Positions 46,368 through 54,497 of a DNA stretch of 64,000 nt are shown piece by piece; the first letter of the stretch is position 1; each line of letters begins with the position of its first letter. The notes beneath the pieces are model-generated. The model saw only the letters and a list, made by a program, of their open reading frames with translations. It made no database searches and had not been told where the DNA came from. Source of the DNA: Pseudomonas sp. Q2-TVG4-2. GTDB taxonomy: Bacteria; Pseudomonadota; Gammaproteobacteria; Pseudomonadales; Pseudomonadaceae. The position numbers were made by a program, and so were the translations under genes. The stretch spans positions 248,001-312,000 of the forward strand of contig NZ_LGLW01000001.1 of NCBI RefSeq assembly GCF_013620795.1. The letters are read 5' to 3'.

Positions 46368-47342
46368 ATGAAAGCACAGATACTGAAAGCGTTTGGCGGC
46401 CCGGAATCGTTCGAACTGCGTGACGTCTCCAAGCCCGTACCGCAGGCAGGACAAGTACTGGTCCGTGTCCACGCCACCTCCATCAACCCGCTGGATTTCC
46501 AGGTCCGCCGTGGCGACTACACCGACTACGTGCCCCTGCCGAGCATTACCGGGCATGACGTTTCCGGTGTCGTCGAAGCCGTCGGCCCGGGTGTGACGAG
46601 CTTCGTGCCAGGCGACGAAGTCTGGTACACCCCGCAAATTTTCGACGGCCCCGGCAGCTATGCCGAGTACCACGTGGCAGCCGAAAGCATCGTCGGCAAG
46701 AAGCCTGCCTCGCTGAGCCATCTCGAAGCGGCCACCCTGACCCTGGTTGGCGGGACCGCGTGGGAAGCACTGGTCGTGCGTGCGGCGCTCCGTGTGGGCG
46801 AAAGCATCCTGGTGCACGGCGGCGCAGGCGGCGTCGGCCACGTGGCGATCCAGCTGGCAAAAGCCATCGGCGCCAAGGTGTTCACCACCGTGCGCGAAGC
46901 GAACTTCGAGTTCGCACGGAACCTGGGTGCCGACGTGGTCATCGACTACGAGCAAGAGGATTACGTCGACGCCATCCTGCGCGAAACCGATGGCCGCGGC
47001 GTCGATGTGGTGTTCGACACCATCGGCGGCAACACCCTATCGCGCAGTCCCGACGCCCTCGCACAACTGGGCCGCGTGGTCTCCATCGTGGACATCGCCC
47101 AGCCGCAAAACGTCATTCAGGCGTGGGGCAACAACGCCAGTTACCACTTCGTGTTCACCCGGCAGAACCGCGGCAAGCTCGATGAGCTGAGCGCATTGAT
47201 CGAGCGCGGCCAGCTGCGGCCACACATTGGCGCGGTCTTTTCGCTCGCCGACATCCCGCGTGCCCACGCCCTGCTCGAAAGCCCGAACAATGGCCTGCGC
47301 GGAAAGATCGCGATCGCCGTCGAGCCCTCGCTCATCCCTTAA
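46368..47342 (+). CDS. Zinc-independent MDR family quinone oxidoreductase-like protein
   Basis: A 324-aa medium-chain dehydrogenase/reductase of the quinone oxidoreductase branch. GroES-like N-terminal domain ([29 protein letters not shown]) and Rossmann domain with [19 protein letters not shown] and GADVVIDY for NADPH. The catalytic zinc ligands of alcohol dehydrogenases are absent. These enzymes reduce quinones or reactive enones. GAGG nine bases before the ATG. Controlled by ArsR sites upstream and followed by an ABM gene 39 nt later. Confidence 0.94.
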   Translation: MKAQILKAFGGPESFELRDVSKPVPQAGQVLVRVHATSINPLDFQVRRGDYTDYVPLPSITGHDVSGVVEAVGPGVTSFVPGDEVWYTPQIFDGPGSYAEYHVAAESIVGKKPASLSHLEAATLTLVGGTAWEALVVRAALRVGESILVHGGAGGVGHVAIQLAKAIGAKVFTTVREANFEFARNLGADVVIDYEQEDYVDAILRETDGRGVDVVFDTIGGNTLSRSPDALAQLGRVVSIVDIAQPQNVIQAWGNNASYHFVFTRQNRGKLDELSALIERGQLRPHIGAVFSLADIPRAHALLESPNNGLRGKIAIAVEPSLIP

Positions 47343-47381
47343 GCGCCAGTTCAACCGTTCACGTCACGTTGGAGAAAACCC

Positions 47382-47777
47382 ATGATTTACGAGATCGCAG
47401 TGCTCCCCGTTCACCAGGAACGCGTCGAGCGTTTCAAACGTGCATTTGCCGAGGTCGAACCGTTGCTCAAACGCGCAACGGGTTACGGCGGCCATCTGCT
47501 CGCGCAAGGCATCGAAACGCCCCAGGTCCTCAACCTCATCGTGCGCTGGCGCTCGCTCACGGACCACAAGGACTTCGAAGCGGGTGAAGACCATCAGGTG
47601 TTCATGGACGCTCTAGAGAACTACTTTTCGGAAGAACCGACGGTCTACCACATCGAAGGCGCACCGTTTACGTCCGCAGAACACAACGTTCAGAACAGCT
47701 TCTTTGACCAGGCATCGCCACTTCTCAGCATGTTGCCGCCGGTAAACCCTGTTCGTTGCGAGAACCATCAGGCGTGA
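47382..47777 (+). CDS. Antibiotic biosynthesis monooxygenase-like protein
   Basis: A 131-aa stand-alone ABM ferredoxin-fold protein (IAVLPVHQERVERFKRAFAE, LLKRATGYGGHLLAQGIETP, LNLIVRWRSLTDHKDF). Family members are cofactor-free monooxygenases or quinone modifiers (YgiN type), which would suit the quinone oxidoreductase encoded just upstream. Good GGAG ribosome binding site. The last 30 residues are not part of the fold. Confidence 0.9.
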   Translation: MIYEIAVLPVHQERVERFKRAFAEVEPLLKRATGYGGHLLAQGIETPQVLNLIVRWRSLTDHKDFEAGEDHQVFMDALENYFSEEPTVYHIEGAPFTSAEHNVQNSFFDQASPLLSMLPPVNPVRCENHQA

Positions 47778-48037
47778 TGTCGCCCCATCACGATTTGACC
47801 TGACAGCCCCTGTTTGAAGCCCACGGCTGCCAGGTCATACAGCTGCTCAGTGCGCTGACCTTATTGCGACAACCGTTAAGCAAGCACCGATTGAAGATGG
47901 GATCGGCTGACCGCTGCTGTCCGTCAGCAGCCCGTCAAGAACGCGGGCTTCCCCTATCGGTTGCCCGAGTAAGTGGCCCGCACCTTGCCTTTGTTTTGAA
48001 ACATCCAAACCGTTATTCAATTACTTGGAGTCGAGAT

Positions 48038-48292
48038 ATGAACCGCAAAACAGCAACCCTTGTTTCCGCCAGTATTGGCCTACTGTTGTCTTTTAGCGCA
48101 CTCGCTGAACGCACACCGACACCTTATACCTACGGAACCAAACTCGATATCGTGAAAGTTGTCTCCATACGGACCGAAGACAGCCCGGTCTGCAAGCCGG
48201 TGGACTACATCATGAAATACATCGATTCGATGGGGAAAACCCAGGCGCTTAAATACAAGGCTCATTCCAGTGCATGCAGCAAACGGCGCTAA
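48038..48292 (+). CDS. DUF2790 small secreted protein
   Basis: An 84-aa protein with a signal peptide (SIGLLLSFSALA, cleavage after ALA) and a DUF2790 domain (YTYGTKLDIVKVVSIR, CKPVDYIMKYIDSMG). The family is almost confined to pseudomonads and often responds to metals or envelope stress; function unknown. ATG at 48038 has GGAG upstream. Stands alone. Confidence 0.88.
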   Translation: MNRKTATLVSASIGLLLSFSALAERTPTPYTYGTKLDIVKVVSIRTEDSPVCKPVDYIMKYIDSMGKTQALKYKAHSSACSKRR

Positions 48293-48482
48293 CACCTTCC
48301 GTGCGGCGCCCCGTGATTTTCCTCTTGTTTCAACCTGCGACGTACAACCCTGGCGCTAGCCGCTTCTGCCTCCCCTCGGATGAAGAGCTAGACAGTCTGT
48401 ACTCTGTACGACTGTTTCTGGCCGGTTAGCGACCGCCGCTCTGGCTAGCCATCCTTGTTCTCCCACACGTGGAGGACTTGCC

Positions 48483-48693
48483 ATGAACATCATCGCTACC
48501 TGCAGCCGTCAGCGCTGGAACAAAGGAAAATTGGTCGGCAGAAAACCCGCTCCGACTGAGAGATATCTGGGCCATCCGAGTAAGGCTCCAAATTGCAGAA
48601 AGAACCCGGGATCTGGCTCTCTTCGATCTGGCCATCGACAGCAAGCTTCGAGCCTGTGACTTAACCAAGCTCCGTGTGCGCGATTCTTCGTAG
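48483..48693 (+). pseudogene. Tyrosine recombinase (integrase) N-terminal fragment
   Basis: The first 70 codons of a phage-type tyrosine integrase: RQRWNKGKLVG, a frame change near 48545, then LRDIWAIRVRLQIAERTRDL and FDLAIDSKLRACDLTKLRVR, ended by TAG. The catalytic core is entirely missing. It marks the start of the mobile-DNA mosaic. Confidence 0.75.
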
Positions 48694-49189
48694 GACCTTA
48701 GAGCTGCCGTAAGGCGCGCTTTCGATGCTTACGATCCATTTCAATCATGCTTAGGCGAACCCAGCATTCGACGCATGCACAGCAACTAGAGCTAAGATAA
48801 GCATCATCATTAGTACGCAGTGGGCGGTACGCAGCTTGGTACGCACGGAATCGGCCAGTTAGCGCGCTCTGTATCGGACCGCTGGACACAGAGCCAGCCC
48901 TTAACAAGCGCAGGTTAACAAACCGATTAACATCGAATTGAACTGTGTAGATACATCGACTTGTTCTGACATCGCTAAGCCCGACGTAGGCTATAGCGCC
49001 TCGCCGCGAGTAGTACCTAGCTAGATATCCAAGCTGGTACCATCAAAATTGAATATCAAAAACCCCGTAGTCAACGGGCCTACTTCATACGTGAAACACA
49101 AGCGCAGAGTTTCTATCCTCGCGTTTCTATCGATCCTTGATCAGTCACATAGCGTCATCCGCACCAAAGCTCGGTATGGAGGCAGCGAC
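48694..49189. other. Gene-free stretch between mobile-element fragments
   Basis: No gene or RNA could be supported in these 496 bp. The sequence is more A/T-rich and irregular than the core chromosome and lies between an integrase fragment and a damaged small phage gene, so it is probably eroded mobile DNA. Confidence 0.45.
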
Positions 49190-49402
49190 ATGCGAAATAC
49201 TATCTGCGCGGCAGAGCTGCCTGTGACACTCGAAGGACAGACCAAGCAGGCATTAAAGTGGGCAACAGAGCGCGGCCTGAAATAGCAGACGGTGAAGATG
49301 CGCCGCTATCGGGGCGACACGTGGAACGAGGCGTTGCGTCCGAATCTGCGCCCCCGGACTTGGATGAAAGGGTGGACGATGAACCCAGCCCGCTCAGAAT
49401 GA
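49190..49402 (+). pseudogene. Small phage-type protein with an in-frame amber codon
   Basis: About 70 codons of a small helix-turn-helix-like phage/plasmid protein: PVTLEGQTKQALKWATERGL, stop, QTVKMRRYRGDTWNEALRP. The TAG at 49283-49285 sits where relatives usually have Trp (TGG), a single-base change; the frame stays open on both sides. GGAGG seven bases before the ATG is a good ribosome binding site. A recent nonsense mutation is the simplest reading. Confidence 0.65.
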
Positions 49403-49496
49403 TCCTGTGGCGCTCACTAGTCTTCCTAGCGAGGGACGGCCTCCTTGCGGCCTCGGCTTGCGAGCGCGCCTTCAGTCCATCGCCAGCTGTAAGTGG

Positions 49497-49578
49497 GCGC
49501 TGGCTTTGGCATGGCCTTGCGCTGGCTTTGGCATAGCTTAAGACGGCCCGATTGCTAGATTTCGCGCTGGCTTTGGCA
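49497..49578. repeat. Three direct copies of a 15-bp repeat
   Basis: GCGCTGGCTTTGGCA occurs exactly at 49497-49511, 49519-49533 and 49564-49578, start-to-start spacing 22 and 45 bp (about 1x and 2x the same period). Only three copies and too short for a CRISPR array; more like an iteron or recombination-associated repeat at the edge of the prophage remnant. Confidence 0.7.
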
Positions 49579-49631
49579 CTCGGTAATATCCGGAGCTCTC
49601 CACAGACTGCACAGCCTACCACCTCAGATAT

Positions 49632-50020
49632 TCACGTGTTGAGTGTCGCCAGGTAGTCCTCAGGCGAGACGCCCATCGCCTGGCAAACGGCCAGAGCCGT
49701 GTCGTCCAGCCGCTCAACTGCTGGATCCTTACCCTTGGGTTGCCGACTTTTCAGGGCTGCAATGTCCTTCCTGATTTCCGCTACCAACTGGCTCGCGTCG
49801 CGCTGCACCACGGGAGTGGAAGCCACGTTGAAGCGAGCAGCAGCCAAGGTCGGCAATGAATTCATGCCGTCGAGTGCCGGAAAGTTGGTGAGTCCTACAT
49901 GGTGCAACTCAAGCACTTCGCCGGTTCGTTTGTCATAGCTGAAAACCGGACTTAGGTAGCGGTACTCCTTGCCCGCAATCATGGCTGCTGCATTCTTTGT
50001 CCAGCCGACCTGGGTGGCGA
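49632..50020 (-). pseudogene. Mu I-type prophage protease, C-terminal fragment
   Basis: The last 128 residues of a Mu gpI-like head-maturation protease/scaffold: VGWTKNAAAMIAGKEYRYLS, PVFSYDKRTGEVLELHHVGL, then ALDGMNSL and a C-terminal scaffold-like helix. The protease catalytic region is absent. The upstream edge at about 50020 is a recombination junction with the tape-measure gene. Confidence 0.8.
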
Positions 50021-51618
50021 ACCCCTGAGTAGCCCACGCTCTTTTCCTGCGAGGTAAGGCGGTCATCGGTGGCGATGTTGTAAGCTTCCAGGCCGCTCGT
50101 AGCGAGCATCAAAGGCACCGCTGCCCGCCCCAGCCACTTGCCGGCCCCTTTGAATTTGCCGCGCGGCAACAGATCGTCCCCGGCGTCGATCAGCTTCTCG
50201 GCGGCGCTTGCAGGGCCGAAACTTTTAGGCATGTTGACGACAAACACCGAAGGCACCCCGGCTGCCTCTTCGAGCGCCTTTCCCATGGCCACGCCACCGG
50301 CCAGCTGAGTTCCGCCTTTCAAGGCACCCAACATCTTGCCGCCCGAGGCTAAGCCTTTGAGAAGGTGATAACCGCCATAGAGCGCTCCGCCTGCGGCAAC
50401 ACCAGCTGCGACACCGGTGCCAACTTGGCCTATACGCTTGTTTTCCATTGCGGCCTCACCCAGCGCCCCAGCCCACTCGTTGGTTTTGGAGATCAACTTC
50501 GTTAGCGGATCGAGGGCAGGCTCGAACATCGTGGCGAAAGTGGACTTAGCCGTTCCTCTCAATGATTCAAGCTGCGCGTTGTAGCCCTTAAGACGTTCCT
50601 GGAGCTTCTCCTGCAGGCCTACCGCTTTTCCCATCTGGCCGACCATATCTTCATAAGAGCCAGCACCCTGACGAAGCAGGATCTGGGCGGCACGGCCGCC
50701 TTCATCGCCAAACATTTTTTGCAAGAACCCAGCGCGTTTCGCAGTGCCCATTCCGTCGAGGCGCTTACGTAGGGTGTCGAGGATCTCGACCGTGCTTTTC
50801 AAGTTGCCATTGGCGTCCTTGAATGCATCGACTTGAACCGCCTGGCGGAAGAAGGCACTTAGGCTGGTGCCGCCCATCGAGCCTTTCAGGCCGCCCTGGT
50901 CCAGGGTTGCAAGAAGCGCGAACATTTCTTTGCTATCGCGTCCCAGGCCAGCCATCGAGCCAGCGGCGTACTTGGCACCCTCTGCGATAGATGTGAAGCT
51001 GGCTGTACTGGCAGATCCGGCTGCGCCTGCCTGGTTTGCCAGCATCATGAACTGGTCGCCGGCCAGGTTGAACGGCGTTGCGATGGAAATCAGGTTTTCA
51101 CCGGCCATCACCGCGTCTATACCTTCATAGGCAGCAAGCGCTGCAGCCGCAGCGGCAGCGCCTTGCTTGCCCACGATCTGCTCAATTTTCGCTCCGCCTT
51201 TGAGCAGCTCCTTCTCTAGATTGACGATTTGCGATTGATCGAAAGGGGTCGATTTTTGGATATCGAATGCGGTTGCCTTGATCTCCTGAAGTGCTTTGTC
51301 CATCTCAAGCGCGCTATCGACGGCACCCATAAGCTCAGTTTTTACACCGAGCATCGCTTCCTGTAGATCGCCTGCGACCGCCACTCCAGGTTTTATTCTG
51401 TTGGCGACGAATAGCCCGCTAGAAGCCTTCGCGAACGAACCGGCCATATCGGCGAAATGACCACGTACATCGTCACTTACCCGGCTGAGCCTGCGCAGTT
51501 CCTGCTGACTCTTACGGCTGAAGTTACTGACGTCACGCTCACCCCGCTGCAAGCCAACGCCAAGGAGACGGCTATCGGCGCTGAGGCGTAGAGCTACATC
51601 AAGATCGTTGCTTGCCAT
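50020..51618 (-). pseudogene. Phage tail tape-measure protein, 3'-truncated
   Basis: Start of a tail tape-measure protein, about 530 residues remaining. Coiled-coil N-terminus (RKSQQELRRLSRVSDDVRGH), then the conserved tail-length region (LRKRLDGMGTAKRAGFLQKM, FGDEGGRAAQILLRQGAGSY) and a glycine-rich hydrophobic segment. The reading frame runs on to 49933 but after DRLTSQEK it passes into out-of-frame protease sequence, so the real 3' part is lost. The ATG overlaps the end of the chaperone frameshift product, as in lambda-type tail operons. Confidence 0.85.
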
Positions 51619-51757
51619 GGTTTGTCAGCCGTTTCGCGTAATGATCGAGTTCGGTCGGAGGAATACCCAGGATCTCGGCACGAGACCAGCCTGTCCGCAT
51701 TGCCAGTAGCAGGATCAGATCCCAGCTGTCTCGCTGGTTGGCGGCTCGCCGTTTCCC
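51599..51757 (-). CDS. -1 frameshift extension of the tail assembly chaperone (GT-like)
   Basis: In the -1 frame after the slip site at 51751-51757 the sequence reads RRAANQRDSWDLILLLAMRT then GWSRAEILGIPPTELDHYAK and ends at TGA 51599-51601. It has no start of its own and is read only as a fusion with the upstream chaperone. This is the T part of a lambda G/GT-type pair. The product overlaps the tape-measure start by 20 nt, the usual arrangement. Confidence 0.75.
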   Translation of the reverse strand, partial: GKRRAANQRDSWDLILLLAMRTGWSRAEILGIPPTELDHYAKRLTNHGKQRS

Positions 51758-52050
51758 ATGATGTCGAGGCGCGTTTGCGCATCACGAAGCGCCAGAAAAT
51801 CGGCTTTCGCTTTGATCATCCTGCGTACGAACGGGCCGGTGTAACGCTGACCATCGGTAGTGGTAACTTCCGTGATCTGACGCACCGCTTGTTCGGCATA
51901 AAAAGCGAGACCATTTTCAGTACCGCCAGCCTCAGCTGCAGCATCGATAAGATCATCCAAGAGCGCCTCACGCATGGTGAAGTTCGTATAGGTGACACCG
52001 GAAATTTCGATGCCGCGCGGTAGGATTCCGGTTACGGTGAAAGTTTGCAT
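51715..52050 (-). CDS. Phage tail assembly chaperone (G-like)
   Basis: A 111-aa tail assembly chaperone: FTVTGILPRGIEISGVTYTN at the start, TMREALLDDLIDAAAEAGGT, ending GNGEPPTSETAGI. Such proteins coat and measure the tape-measure protein during tail assembly. Near its end it has the slippery heptamer G GGA AAC. AGGAG ribosome binding site lies within the end of the preceding small gene. Confidence 0.82.
   Translation of the reverse strand: MQTFTVTGILPRGIEISGVTYTNFTMREALLDDLIDAAAEAGGTENGLAFYAEQAVRQITEVTTTDGQRYTGPFVRRMIKAKADFLALRDAQTRLDIMGNGEPPTSETAGI
51751..51757 (-). promoter_or_regulatory. Programmed -1 frameshift slip site GGGAAAC
   Basis: On the minus strand the codons read ATG GGA AAC, giving the X XXY YYZ heptamer G GGA AAC. 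Slippage by -1 opens a 50-codon extension that runs to the tape-measure start, matching the conserved G/GT frameshift of long-tailed phages (lambda uses GGGAAAG). Confidence 0.75.
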
Positions 52051-52052
52051 GT

Positions 52053-52328
52053 TTACTCCTGGTTGGCCTCGGCTGGGCGATTGTCGAAAAGATTGGATAG
52101 CTCACGCTCGATGGGCGATTGTGCAATGAGCTGTTCCTCAAGTAGCGAAAGGCGCTCGCTCGCGTGTGGTTGCAGTTGGGCTTCAACTGAACGGCGGTGG
52201 TGCTGCATCACACGCGGTGTCGCGCTTTCGATACGGCCCGCAAAAGCGGCGCGCTCGGCCTCGCCGAGCTGATAGCCGATCTGGGTTGAAGACTGAACAG
52301 CGGATGTATGTTGATCATTGATTGGCAT
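52053..52328 (-). CDS. Small phage hypothetical protein (91 aa)
   Basis: A helical, charged 91-aa protein (YQLGEAERAAFAGRIESATP, HASERLSLLEEQLIAQSPIE). Not recognised. Its ATG overlaps the end of mor and an AAGGTG sequence precedes it; its stop lies 2 nt before the chaperone start. Because it bridges early (mor) and tail genes, part of it may be a deletion product. Confidence 0.5.
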   Translation of the reverse strand: MPINDQHTSAVQSSTQIGYQLGEAERAAFAGRIESATPRVMQHHRRSVEAQLQPHASERLSLLEEQLIAQSPIERELSNLFDNRPAEANQE

Positions 52329-52845
52329 GGCGCACCTTTTCGACTTGACCAGGGATGCACGGGAGAAGAGTTGCGGCAGGGGATGGCTCCTTGAGGATCT
52401 CCCAAATGCGCCGGTCGCTCAGGCTGAATTGAGTGGCGAGCTCCTTCACCATTGGCACCATGCTGCGACCGTTGCGCAGGCCATCCTCGACGGTCTTGTG
52501 GATGGCTATTTTTCGCGCGGCACGAAGCGCTGACTCACAGCGCGGCACATACAGCGTTACGCCGCCGTAGTGATTGCGCAGGAGTGTCGCCAGCTCAGTG
52601 CTCCCCAACGCGCTGGCCAGCTTGGCCCGTGCTTCAATGCTTGTAGCGCCCTTCTTGCCGTTACGCGTAGGAATTACCCAGGTCGTCCCGCCAAGCTTCG
52701 CAACTACATGGAAGGCATTTGCATAGCCGATGAACTCGGCCATTTCATGCACTTGCGCCGGAAGAAATTGATCAACTACGGCAAGGTCGGCTCCCACCGA
52801 AAGCAATGTCTGAGCAAGGTTGTTACCACTGATTTGGATAGACAC
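52315..52845 (-). CDS. Mor-type transcription activator of a Mu-like prophage
   Basis: A 176-aa Mor/gpC family protein, the middle-operon regulator of transposable phages. N-terminal dimerisation region, then ATLLRNHYGGVTLYVPRCES and a C-terminal helix-turn-helix (MVPMVKELATQFSLSDRRIW, EILKE). In Mu, Mor recruits RNA polymerase to the middle promoter. A block of TTCAGTAG repeats lies upstream of it. GTG/ATG choice not in doubt; ATG at 52845. Confidence 0.85.
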   Translation of the reverse strand: MSIQISGNNLAQTLLSVGADLAVVDQFLPAQVHEMAEFIGYANAFHVVAKLGGTTWVIPTRNGKKGATSIEARAKLASALGSTELATLLRNHYGGVTLYVPRCESALRAARKIAIHKTVEDGLRNGRSMVPMVKELATQFSLSDRRIWEILKEPSPAATLLPCIPGQVEKVRHANQ

Positions 52846-53193
52846 TCGGCCGGCCTCTTGAAGAATGCGCTGAATACCTAGTGAATTAGATTCAGTAGGC
52901 AGGGCCGGGTGTAGCTTGAAGGGGTTCAGTAGACTGAAGAGCTTCAGTCTGAGGAGCAGTTTTCAGAGGTGTTTGTAGGCGCTTGCGCAGAAGCTTCACT
53001 GAGGAACGTTGGCGGCCTCCGGCAGGCACGTTAGACCGCCGTTAGAAACGGCGATCTATGGGTATGCTAAGCAACCCCATCCGATAAGGCTGCAAAAGCC
53101 GCCATGAGCGTTGTTGGTGTATTGCGGCTTTCGGCGAGTGCAGCATGGAATGGCCGCTCTTACCAAACGATCGAAAAGAACCGCGCCGGGGGT
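52846..53193. promoter_or_regulatory. Region upstream of mor with TTCAGT dyads
   Basis: A 348-bp gap holding TTCAGTAG at 52891-52898 and 52925-52932, the dyad TTCAGT-AG-ACTGAA at 52925-52938 and a larger perfect dyad AGACTGAAG-AG-CTTCAGTCT at 52931-52950. Such clustered half-sites in front of a phage regulator are likely operators for a phage repressor or activator. No gene is supported here. Confidence 0.55.
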
Positions 53194-54405
53194 TCAGAAA
53201 ATCGGCTCGTCGTCGGCTCGCTGTGGCACAGCAGCAAGGTGGGAGCGCTGCTGTGGCGTCCCGTGCTGGCCGACAAAGCCCTCCATCGCTGTTGATAGCG
53301 GATGCTCAATGTCGAAGTCGCCATACATTTTCAGGAAGGCTTGCCAGCGATGACGGAGCACGCCCTTGCGTCGCATGCTAGGAACCACCCAGATCCAATC
53401 GAGTGACCAGACTTCTTTCCTCAGAGCGAAGGCACATGCGCCCACGATTGTTCCAGATGCGTGTGTACCTGTGTGGTCGGCAAATAGGTAACCATGATAA
53501 TTCGGCGATGCCTTCTTCGATTGGCAGCCGTTCCATTGCAGGAAGTCATATCGAAAGTCCCGCTTGAACCGGAGGGCTCGCTCGTAGACTTCCTGGTGCA
53601 TCCAAAAGGGTGAATCGGAATCGACCAGTTCGGGGTTGGAATGTCGCTCCAAGCGATTCGCGAAGCGTCTGTCTGGCCGAGGTTCCAATAACCTCTTAAG
53701 CCGTGCATGTTCGCGTCGGTGGGCAATGCTCGACTCCAGATTGCCCTTGGTGTAGGTCATTCGGCAATAGTCGCACGTGACTTCCTGTCGCGGCTTGATG
53801 TTGCGATGTTTCGGACCCGTGATATCTAGGCGATATGCCTTACCTTCAACTTTGGTAAGTTTGAAGCGGTAGCCATTGGCGCCTTTGAAATACTCTTCGC
53901 TCCAGGCGTGGGGCCCGACCGCTATATCGGATCGCAGCGTTACCTTTTTTCGATGGCGCTGCTGCTCGTAGCTATACAGGCAAACCTCGCTGTCGGTTAG
54001 GTATTCCTTTTTCGCTAAGGGCTTGGCAAGCCGGGCGATCAGTCGTTCTGGATTTACGGCGAATCCTAGATCTTCCAATGCGATTAGCAGCGCAGCGGCG
54101 TCGGCCGCCTGCATGCCTTGGCACCCGAAGCTATCACCGTTGGCGTATCGCGGTTTTGGGTAGACGTAACGAATCGGAATGGCTAAGTAAGCCGCTAGTT
54201 CTTTGAGCATTCGACCAAGGCCATAACCGCCTCGCGTTTCGGTTTCAAGGATCAAATCCTCGAAGTCGGTCATGAAGATAACGCCGGTACGCAGAAGCGC
54301 TCGCTCTCGCTCGGATAGTGCATTCCCGCGAGCCCTTTGGGGGCGTACTTCCTTAAGGAGGCTTACAAGCTCATCCAGGATGGAGGCGGGCAATGTGGGG
54401 TGCAT
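53194..54405 (-). CDS. Zinc-finger protein with ESCO-like acetyltransferase region
   Basis: A 403-aa protein of unknown role between muB and mor. Residues 1-140 are a helical region without a named domain. Residues 211-233 form a C2H2-type finger (CDYCRMTYTKGNLESSIAHR; Cys211, Cys214, His229, His233). Residues 300-380 resemble a GNAT core: YHGYLFADHT, GACAFALRKEVWSLDWIWVV, then PSMRRKGVLRHRWQAFLKMY as the acetyl-CoA motif and EHPLSTAMEGF. Finger followed by this WIWV-x-RRK GNAT is the layout of eukaryotic ESCO/Eco1 acetyltransferases. Codon use is more A/T-rich than muA. The similarity is by eye; the substrate is unknown. Confidence 0.75.
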   Translation of the reverse strand: MHPTLPASILDELVSLLKEVRPQRARGNALSERERALLRTGVIFMTDFEDLILETETRGGYGLGRMLKELAAYLAIPIRYVYPKPRYANGDSFGCQGMQAADAAALLIALEDLGFAVNPERLIARLAKPLAKKEYLTDSEVCLYSYEQQRHRKKVTLRSDIAVGPHAWSEEYFKGANGYRFKLTKVEGKAYRLDITGPKHRNIKPRQEVTCDYCRMTYTKGNLESSIAHRREHARLKRLLEPRPDRRFANRLERHSNPELVDSDSPFWMHQEVYERALRFKRDFRYDFLQWNGCQSKKASPNYHGYLFADHTGTHASGTIVGACAFALRKEVWSLDWIWVVPSMRRKGVLRHRWQAFLKMYGDFDIEHPLSTAMEGFVGQHGTPQQRSHLAAVPQRADDEPIF

Positions 54406-54497
54406 ATGGCATCCTTCGCTCAGCGCTAGATCGTAGTGGCATTTCGGTCTAAAGCTATCATCAGCGATGGCGGCAACACAGCCCGAAGCATGCAGAG

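Noticed and set aside
49497-49578. CRISPR array
   Set aside because: Repeats are only 15 bp, three copies, with unequal spacers of 7 and 30 bp and no cas genes.
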